Of a DNA stretch of 64,000 bases, positions 57,501 through 64,000 are shown piece after piece. The stretch comes from Hexactinellida sp. DTS-2022 (taxonomy: Eukaryota > Porifera > Hexactinellida). Each line of letters begins with the position of its first letter. The first letter of the stretch is position 1. The stretch is taken from the NCBI GenBank assembly GCA_028753945.1, contig JAPNXP010000016.1, positions 1,426,001 through 1,490,000 on the forward strand. The letters are read 5' to 3'. The position numbers were made by a program, and so were the translations under genes. Under the pieces are notes generated by a model, which worked only from the letters and a program-made list of their open reading frames with translations, did not search any database and was not told where the DNA came from.

Positions 57501-58795
57501 GTACACATCTGTAACCCATGAGACACTTATCCTGAAAATTTCAGTTCTTAGTAAATATAACTCTGTTCTGTGGAGTGGATACGGAAGGATAATAAAAATC
57601 CAAAATTGCAGCCTGTGCCGACGCATGTTCATTTGGTGGCACTATATTTTGGTGGTGGTCTATTGATAGTGCCTCCAATGGAACATGCTGTCGGCACAGG
57701 CTGCAATTTTGGATTTTTTTTTCACCAAGTCATCATCACTATAAAGGTGTTAAATTATTTCAGAAAGGTGTTTCAGAAGGCTACGACCCTTAGAGTGGTG
57801 GAAGTTTCCATTTTGCTCACTTCGTTTCAAAGATATTCAAGTTTCAGTAGAATATAATAAGTGATGAATCAGCATTTTTTATGTGAGTGTTGGGTCATCA
57901 CCCAACTCCAACTAACCCATTTTAATAATATAATTCACAAAATTGTAAAAATACATTTTTTTGACGATGTCATCATCACCTCAAGGTGTCAAGATCCACT
58001 TGTCTAGGTGGTACGTGCCATAAGGACCAATTGATAAATTTAAAGTTTGTTTCTATCTTGTATCATTTCTGAGATTAATGAAATTTAGATAATTAGTATA
58101 AATATTTAATTAATCTAAGATAATTTAACACCAATATTATTTACATCAAAATAAATTATATTCAATTATTTGCTATAATAATTAATTTAAATTTAATTTC
58201 ACTATCATATTTGAATTCAGCGCACTCGATACCCTAATAATCTAATTGGAACCGTTTCTCTAAGTTAAACACAGAGCGAATTAATTAGAATTAAATATCT
58301 CATGTATCCATTGTTCAAGAATATTCTGAGCAGAAATAAATATAATCACATAATCTGTTGTTGTTATGGAATGTAAAATCTTAGTTTTCAATTAGAAAAT
58401 AGAAGCCTACTCGATCTCACAAGTTGAATCAATGTAATTATCACAAGTTGAAACAATAGAATTCGATTTAACACTTCAATTGAACTGAAGTGTTAGTATA
58501 CAAAGGAAACTTGCAACTCAATTGTGGCACAAACGAAACTCAATTTAAAAATTCGTGCACTGTGAAAAGGTGTAGAATTTAATTCTCTATCGAATGCATA
58601 TAAATTAAATATTTGTGCACTATTTATTGTTCTTTTTCTAATATTAAACAGGTGCAAAAATGTGTCCAAAAAAATGTAGTAAAAAATCGTGACCCCAGGT
58701 GCACATCTGTAACCCATGAGACACCTGTCCTGAAATTTTGGGTTCTTAGTTAATTAAACTCTGTTCAGTGGACGATCTACGGACCAATAATAACC
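51574..58795 (+). repeat. Tandem satellite, six ~1.2-kb units each with a long hairpin
   Basis: Unit boundaries, taken at the hairpin arm TCCAAAATTGCA, end at 51591, 52800, 53998, 55198, 56408 and 57610, so the period is 1198-1210 bp. The ~120-bp hairpin in each unit has arms of about 50 nt (CAAAATTGCAG.TGTGCCGAC ... ATGTTCCTTTGG). Two unit types differ over about 250 bp downstream of GATAAATT: type A in units 1, 2, 4 and 5 and type B in units 3 and 6. Partial copies are dispersed at 10.5, 44.1 and 46.7 kb. Open frames in the hairpins and elsewhere are not conserved as protein. Confidence 0.95.
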
Positions 58796-59102
58796 AAAGC
58801 ACTAAGACCAATACTGGGCCACTATACTATAGTATAGTCGGCACAGTAATAACCAAAGCACTAAGACCAATACTGGGCCACTATACTATAGTATAGTCGG
58901 CACAGTAATAATAACCAAAGCACTAAGACCAATACTGGGCCACTATACTATAGTATAGTCGGCACAGTAATAATAATAATAACCAAGGCAGTAAGATTAG
59001 AACTGGGCCACTATACTATAGTATAGTCGGCACAGTAATAATAACCAAGGCAGTAAGATTAGAACTGGGCCACTATACTATAGTATAGTCGGCACAGTAA
59101 TA
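58796..59102 (+). repeat. Five ~58-bp units with a palindromic core
   Basis: Units contain ACTGGGCCACTATACTATAG followed by TATAGTCGGCACAGTAATA; the CTATACTATAGTATAG core is a perfect palindrome. Three copies in the opposite orientation lie at 46130-46260. The array begins where a seventh satellite hairpin would be expected. Confidence 0.9.
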
Positions 59103-60316
59103 ATTTGCTAATTCCACTGTACAACACACAAAAAATACGAGATAGCGACAATGTATTTTATGGTAAGTTTGATATACTGATCACATATCCGAAGTCAGTT
59201 TGGGCTTATCACATTACATTTTTCAGAAGAAAAAATATTCGAATTTTCTTAATTATTTAAAAAAATCGACATTTTGCCCGAAATTGAGAAATGTAAGTCG
59301 ATCTAAAATTACCAAATGCGAAAAAGTAGGTATTTGATTTGTTTACGGTAAATTTATACGTTCATATATTAATACTTGATTATAACAAAAAAATCTTTCT
59401 AGTAAGTAATATGCATATTTGAGGTGTTGAAAAGTACTGGGCTCATGCTCCTAATTAAATGGGGGTATAGTTACTAGACTTGGTTACAGGGATGTTGTTA
59501 TGGAATTAGCTTATATTAACGACATTATTATTTGCCTGGTTTAATTACTAGGATATTGCAATGGAATTATTGGGTTGTTACGAAGACGAAAAAGTACAAC
59601 TAACATTCGCCTAATGTAATTCACTAAGCAACATCGTTAGAGAAAATCATAGATTACATACATGCCAAGCTGAGCTACGGGAAAAGCGGGACGGGAAGTT
59701 GTATTTAGCGGGATATTTGGATATTTAACGGGACATAGCATATTAGTATTAGACCTCACTGCCAAAAAGCGCGCGACAGTTGGCAAGTATGAGATTAGTA
59801 TATTTTTGCTTTCTGTTAATTTTTTTGAGATTTTATTGAATGTCTACACGTGATTGTACGAATTCTGCAGATTCCTTCCATTATTCGAAGTTATTCCTTG
59901 ATGATTGCAAAAAGAAATTAGTGTTTATGTCCATATTTTTGAATATTTCAGGAATTTGTAATGTTAATTTTCAAAAAAATGTGATGTGATGGAACAAAAG
60001 GGCCATCAGATCTGTGATTAGCATAACAATGTTGCTATAAAACGCTTAATTGATACAACGTATTTTTCTAAAACAAAAAATTTGTTGTACAGTGAATTCT
60101 TGTTCTGACTCTAATAATTCTTGAAAATAATAAATGTCTTATTCTGAGCGTCCCGCTAAAAATCCTAAGATTTCCCAGCCGCTATTTAAAAAAAATTCCC
60201 AGCACAAACATCGCCCACTTGTCCTGACTTCGATCCAGATTCTCAGTCCGCTGAAGGCCTAAATGAATTTTACCCTCTCTCATGCGCATTATGCAATGTA
60301 CATAATGAAATATTGG
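59103..60316. other. Gene-free interior of the 9.7-kb element
   Basis: AT-rich; around 59660-59790 are words AAGCGGGACGGGA and GACAGTTGGCAAGTATG that resemble ends of a further MITE family also seen at about 51160 and 61230. No exon is supported. Confidence 0.4.
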
Positions 60317-60611
60317 CAGGGTTGCCGTGGGTATGGGAATTCCCATGGGGATCCCCATACCCATGGGAATGGGATGGGAATGGCAATCAAATTTTCCCGT
60401 GTGGGGATCCCCATAGGATATTCGAATATGGTTTCATTAGGTCATCCTTAATGAATATAGGTTTGACTATTGATACGAATCTGCTTTAGTAAATAAATTC
60501 GCTGTTATGTATATATTATACTCTCCTATTGGATTCATTATGGGAATTCCCACAATTCCTATGGGAATTGATGGGAATGGGAACGGAAATTCAATTCCCA
60601 CAGCAAACGTG
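60317..60611. mobile_element. hAT-like MITE with 8-bp target duplication
   Basis: Starts CAGGGTTGCCGTGGG, ends TTCCCACAGCAAACGTG, and AATATTGG flanks both sides (60309-60316, 60612-60619). The interior is made of GGGAATTCCCA and GGGGATCCCC words. Confidence 0.8.
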
Positions 60612-61146
60612 AATATTGGAACAATTGGATATTGGCAAAATCACTGACGAATGGATTAATAGGAGTGAGGTCAGGATGAATCGATTTGTGCTAAGTGAAG
60701 ATTGCTTGAGGAATTCTTAAAATAAGTAATGACATTAATTTGTTTATGATAATATTAGTTGTCTTATATTACACGTATACATTTCAAATTCATAAATAAA
60801 TTATAAATAACCGGTAGTATCTAGTATTGCAATCACGCACTGCATAATTATTCACAGCACAAAGAGTAAACTAGGATCAAAATACCTTTAAAGTGAGCAT
60901 AATCTTTGAAAAGAAACTGGGGGGGCGGCCCCCGGATTTTTAGCTCATTTCAAAACCCGGGGGGAGAGCCCCCCCGCCCCCCCGGAACCTGACGCCCCTG
61001 CGTGTACGGATGTTCTAGTAATTGTAATAATTTGATTATCTCAACGGAAGGAACCTTGCTCCAATTGCATAAAACGAGACGTCCCGTCAATAAAACGGGA
61101 CGTCCCGCTAAAAAAACGGGATGCTAGTCAATTCTACAGATTTATT

Positions 61147-61367
61147 ACCTAATTGGAAGAAGCAATGCTCAGATCTTTATATTTTATTGTTATTGTCACA
61201 AAAATGAAATACAGGGTACAAAAAGCGGGACGGTTGGCAAGTATGAATCTGAGTACTTTATCCCCATTTTCCAGCTTGCGGTAAAACCAATCTTTGCTTA
61301 AGTTCTGATTTCTCCCTTGGGATTGCACCTGGATTTTCTGCAGAATTGAGTAGAATTGTCTCCGCAT
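61147..61367 (-). pseudogene. hAT transposase relic, N-terminal fragment
   Basis: The minus strand reads GRNQNLSKDWFYRKLENGDK, then VLRF, the usual NGEKV.R.WL block of ZMYM/52-kDa-type hAT transposases, and is then interrupted by MITE sequence (CATACTTGCCAACCGTCCCG on the minus strand). It is likely the start of the same protein as 49780-49960 and 47443-48270, split by the 9.7-kb insertion. Confidence 0.5.
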
Positions 61368-61980
61368 TGCGCTCTTGACTTCTCTTTGTTTTCTGTAGGC
61401 TGCACCGCTCAGCTTCTGCCTATTATTATTCTCATTATATTATTTTTGGGTAAAAATTCAAAAAAATGTTCTATTGTACTAATTGCTTTGTAAAATATTC
61501 TAGTATATAAAATTTAGAGAATATATAAATACTGTTCTCATGTTGGAAATAATATTGTAATCATAATTATTATATTGGATACACAAATTCGCATACTATA
61601 CTATTTGATGTATGAATCGGAGCAATCTATTTGAAACAGTTATGGTTTGAGCTTGTGGCTTATTGATGAATAATAAATGTTCGGTTTCCTATTGTTGAAT
61701 ATAATTATCAATGATAATTATTATCTTAAATTATTCTAGTCATATTATATAAATATCCCCCCCCCTAGCTACGCCCCAGTCCAGATTATATCCGGATAAA
61801 CGTATACTAATGGGGGTACATTCTGGGATACTACACCGGAACAAACTTATAAGTTTGAATCAAAATAATTGGTGCAAATATCTACTATTCGATCAATATA
61901 TTGTCAGAAGTTCAGAACTAATATTAATTACATATAATGTCATATTATATTAACATAATACATGATAGCAAGGTTAAGCA

Positions 61981-63303
61981 TTATATATGTAAGAATATAG
62001 AGATAAACACCACAGAAATAACATGTACTGTTGCCAAGAGAAAAAATGTCCAAAAACCCCCTATAACATCTAATAGGAAGTAAAATGCATAAATAATGAA
62101 ATAACTTGTTAGATTTGTTATAACTTCTGTAATAGTAATGGAAATTTCTCGATGAGAGGTATACAGAATTCCCATCAGAGAAAACAGAACCATACCGAAT
62201 CCCAATGAGAATGCAAATGCATAGACAGCAATACTACACACTGGCCAGAAACTGATTTGATGACATACCTTAGAAGATTGGCTATCGCAGTGCAAATAGC
62301 GTTCAGAGACAAAATAATACATTGCCATTGAGAAATGTGAAAACGCTTGAATAGATGAAGCAACAATCAGTAAATATTTCAATTTGCAATAGTTCAAAAT
62401 ACTGAATGATAATAATCCTCCAAAGATTAAGAATAACGGATAAAAAATAGCTGCAACTCTAGAATCTATTCCCTGCTGGCTCTCCAGAATACGAGAAGAG
62501 AATGATACCATAGCTGCATGACCTCCAAGCTCCTTGAATATAGCCAAAGACGACACTAATAAGATGGGTTTCAATACCTTGAGATTCTTGAAAGCAATTA
62601 AGCTAGCTCTCCAACCTAACGTAGTGCCATTATTTGTATTTTTAATGTTTTTAATTTCTCTTTCAGCATCAAACTCATTCCCGTGGAGATACAGTAGAGT
62701 TTCCAATGCTTTAGAATGGAATCCTTGGCGAATGAACCACACTGGTGAATGAGGCAAAATTAGCAGTAAACAAGCAAATACAGTAACAAGGCTCAGTCCA
62801 ACGGTTGCTAGCCATCTGAATGAGAGCCAAATTCCAAGTAAATATGCAAAGAATACACCCACTTTATTACTGAAACCTAAACCTCCACTGCATACTCGAC
62901 GTTGTTGCTCAAGACAAATCTCTGAAACATAAGTATTCAAGAATACAGTAGCCACTCCACTGTAGAGTCCCACTATTCCAACTCCCAAAATAAGAATATA
63001 AGGTGAAGTAGCAAGGATTACTAACATCCATCCAACGGCTCCGATAACACAGTTAGTTACCGCAAATAAATTTGTGTTGATGTTAGATTGCGCTAGGCAA
63101 GGAAATATAATCAAGCCAAGTATTTTTGTAACATTAATTATGCTAGCAAATATCGGGATTGTATAATAGTGTAGGATATTCTCTTGCAATAATTGTTTCT
63201 GTGTTGGAGATGGATAACCGATTATAAATATCACAGAGTATGCACCAATGTAGCATATAATAATAGCTGAGTAGGAATGAAAATTTCCTAAATTATTTAC
63301 CAT
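61981..63303 (-). CDS. SLC2/MFS-type sugar transporter, divergent, intronless
   Basis: 440 residues with about 12 hydrophobic segments. Family signatures: GLYSGVATVFLNTYVSEICL (the loop normally reading Y.SE...R), ending in RR; PHSPVWFIRQG, equivalent to the PESPR.L motif after TM6, then KALETLLYLHG; and an amphipathic cytosolic loop (NEFDAEREIKNIKN). The usual G.R(K/R) between TM2 and TM3 and the terminal PETKG are absent, so it is a diverged member. It resembles the insect trehalose/GLUT8-like branch more than GLUT1. The substrate is not predictable. No signal peptide is expected; the N-terminal ATG at 63303 immediately precedes TM1. Confidence 0.85.
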   Translation of the reverse strand: MVNNLGNFHSYSAIIICYIGAYSVIFIIGYPSPTQKQLLQENILHYYTIPIFASIINVTKILGLIIFPCLAQSNINTNLFAVTNCVIGAVGWMLVILATSPYILILGVGIVGLYSGVATVFLNTYVSEICLEQQRRVCSGGLGFSNKVGVFFAYLLGIWLSFRWLATVGLSLVTVFACLLLILPHSPVWFIRQGFHSKALETLLYLHGNEFDAEREIKNIKNTNNGTTLGWRASLIAFKNLKVLKPILLVSSLAIFKELGGHAAMVSFSSRILESQQGIDSRVAAIFYPLFLIFGGLLSFSILNYCKLKYLLIVASSIQAFSHFSMAMYYFVSERYLHCDSQSSKVCHQISFWPVCSIAVYAFAFSLGFGMVLFSLMGILYTSHREISITITEVITNLTSYFIIYAFYFLLDVIGGFWTFFLLATVHVISVVFISIFLHI

Positions 63304-63573
63304 ATTTAGAGAATATCAATGAAGCATTAAATTATATTGTAAATAATTTTTATTGTCAAATCAGATTAATTCATTTTATAGGAATTTTATTCTAACTGTA
63401 ATTTAATTTAAGGTATCTATCTATACGTACAGTGCCTAATAGGTATAAAACTTTAATTTTGATCTTTTTGCAGTAATAGACAATATATTTAATTAAGGCT
63501 CACTTATATTTACGAGAACGAGATATTCGGCCACGGTCGCTTCTGGACGGAAAAACATCAACTTTTAAATATA

Positions 63574-64000
63574 ACGAGCCCTTCGGTCTCGGTCGCTTTG
63601 CGACAGATCGGTGCTACGCACCTCAAGTTAACGGCCGCTAAGCGGCCTTACTCCTCACATTTTCTACCATGGAAATGGTAGATAGCTATCTAATTTTCAT
63701 TAATTTGTTTACCTATTTGTGTAAACAACAACAACAACAAATACTCATATTAGAATTTTATAAATGCGAAATTCGTGTTCAGCACACTTGTTTACTTATA
63801 ATACCTATTGAAAGTTAACTTCTAGGTTGATTTTGAATTTTAATTAATTTGTTTACCTATTTTGTGTAAACAACAACAACAAATATTAATATGAGAAATT
63901 TATAATCGCGAAATTCGTGTTCGGCATACTTGTTTACCTATAATACCCGTTGGAAGCTAACTTCTAGGTTGATTTTGAATTATAATTAATTTGTTTACCT
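63574..64000 (-). repeat. TC-type repeat, reverse copy, cut by the window edge
   Basis: The end module GACCGAGACCGAAGGGCTCG (minus strand) is followed by GGTGCGTAGCACCGATC, then tandem segments of AATTTGTTTACCTATTTGTG with (CAA)n. Same arrangement as 48672-49100. Confidence 0.65.

Larger units (their letters stand above)
51299..61000. mobile_element. 9.7-kb hAT-like element carrying a satellite array
   Basis: Left end CAGGGGCGTCAGGTTG and right end CCGGAACCTGACGCCCCTG are inverted, and CGTGTACG flanks both sides exactly (51291-51298, 61001-61008). The interior has no recognisable transposase: it holds the 1.2-kb satellite (51.57-58.8 kb), a 58-bp palindromic array (58.8-59.1 kb) and further MITEs (60317-60611). 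It interrupts the hAT transposase relic, whose N-terminal part is at 61147-61367. Confidence 0.82.

Noticed and set aside
51850..57880. CTGATGA followed by CTCAGCA in every satellite unit as a possible hammerhead
   Set aside because: No stem II closing pair followed by GAAA and no cleavage triplet in a suitable position.
52476..58717. Recurring ~74-codon minus-strand frames in the satellite (GVTIFYYIFLDTFLHLFN type)
   Set aside because: Recurring only because the DNA repeats; changes between units do not favour synonymous sites by eye, and no start or domain is convincing.
51148..61243. A further element with CATACTT-CCAACC / GGTTGGCAAGTATG ends enclosing the 9.7-kb element
   Set aside because: Ends are similar but the flanking duplication is only a partial ATCTG match; plausible but not strong enough to list as a feature.

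Overview
This 64 kb window is AT-rich eukaryotic nuclear DNA, almost certainly from an animal. The evidence is a recognisable set of animal genes: the basal-body protein BBOF1, which implies motile cilia; RNF146 (a RING-WWE ubiquitin ligase); RNA polymerase subunit RPABC1/POLR2E; the spliceosomal RBMX2; a HNK-1-type carbohydrate sulfotransferase; a GT10 fucosyltransferase; and an SLC2-type sugar transporter. Genes are short, with none to two introns, and are separated by long repeat-rich spacers. The coding exons at 12-17 kb are strikingly GC-rich compared with their surroundings. I cannot name the phylum from sequence alone; an aquatic invertebrate is a guess.

Layout. 0-10 kb: a probable minus-strand multi-exon gene with acidic exons, a SUMO-interaction-like motif and a telobox Myb domain; its last two exons are tandemly duplicated. 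A foldback Mutator-like (MULE) element with a transposase-RING protein lies at 6.1-8.4 kb. 10.5-12 kb: dispersed repeats. 12-19 kb: gene cluster on the plus strand (RNF146 with a 1.2 kb minisatellite in its only intron, BBOF1, two small membrane proteins). 21-23 kb: POLR2E and RBMX2, convergent. 23-28.9 kb: repeats, foldback arrays and a Helitron-like copy. 28.9-30.1 kb: fucosyltransferase. 31-36.3 kb: a hammerhead-like relic, then a decayed hAT transposon interrupted by a second foldback MULE that carries PHD, FLYWCH and MULE domains. 37.8-39 kb: sulfotransferase. 39-47 kb: short inverted-repeat elements, a head-to-tail concatemer of a TC-type repeat, and hAT-like elements. 47.4-61.4 kb: a multi-level nest of transposons inside one broken hAT transposase; it includes a hammerhead-ribozyme element at 50-51 kb and a 9.7 kb hAT-like element carrying a six-unit 1.2 kb satellite with an AABAAB order. 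62-63.3 kb: sugar transporter. The right edge is again the TC-type repeat.

The most interesting material is mobile DNA: (1) two unrelated foldback MULEs whose ends are arrays of short transposon-specific repeats, one with a C-terminal IAP/MDM2-like RING; (2) a compact, near-canonical type III hammerhead ribozyme; (3) the higher-order satellite whose hairpin arms change in a compensatory way between copies; (4) a minisatellite that runs directly into the RNF146 splice acceptor. The host genes are mostly single-copy housekeeping or glycan-related genes and show no operon-like logic.
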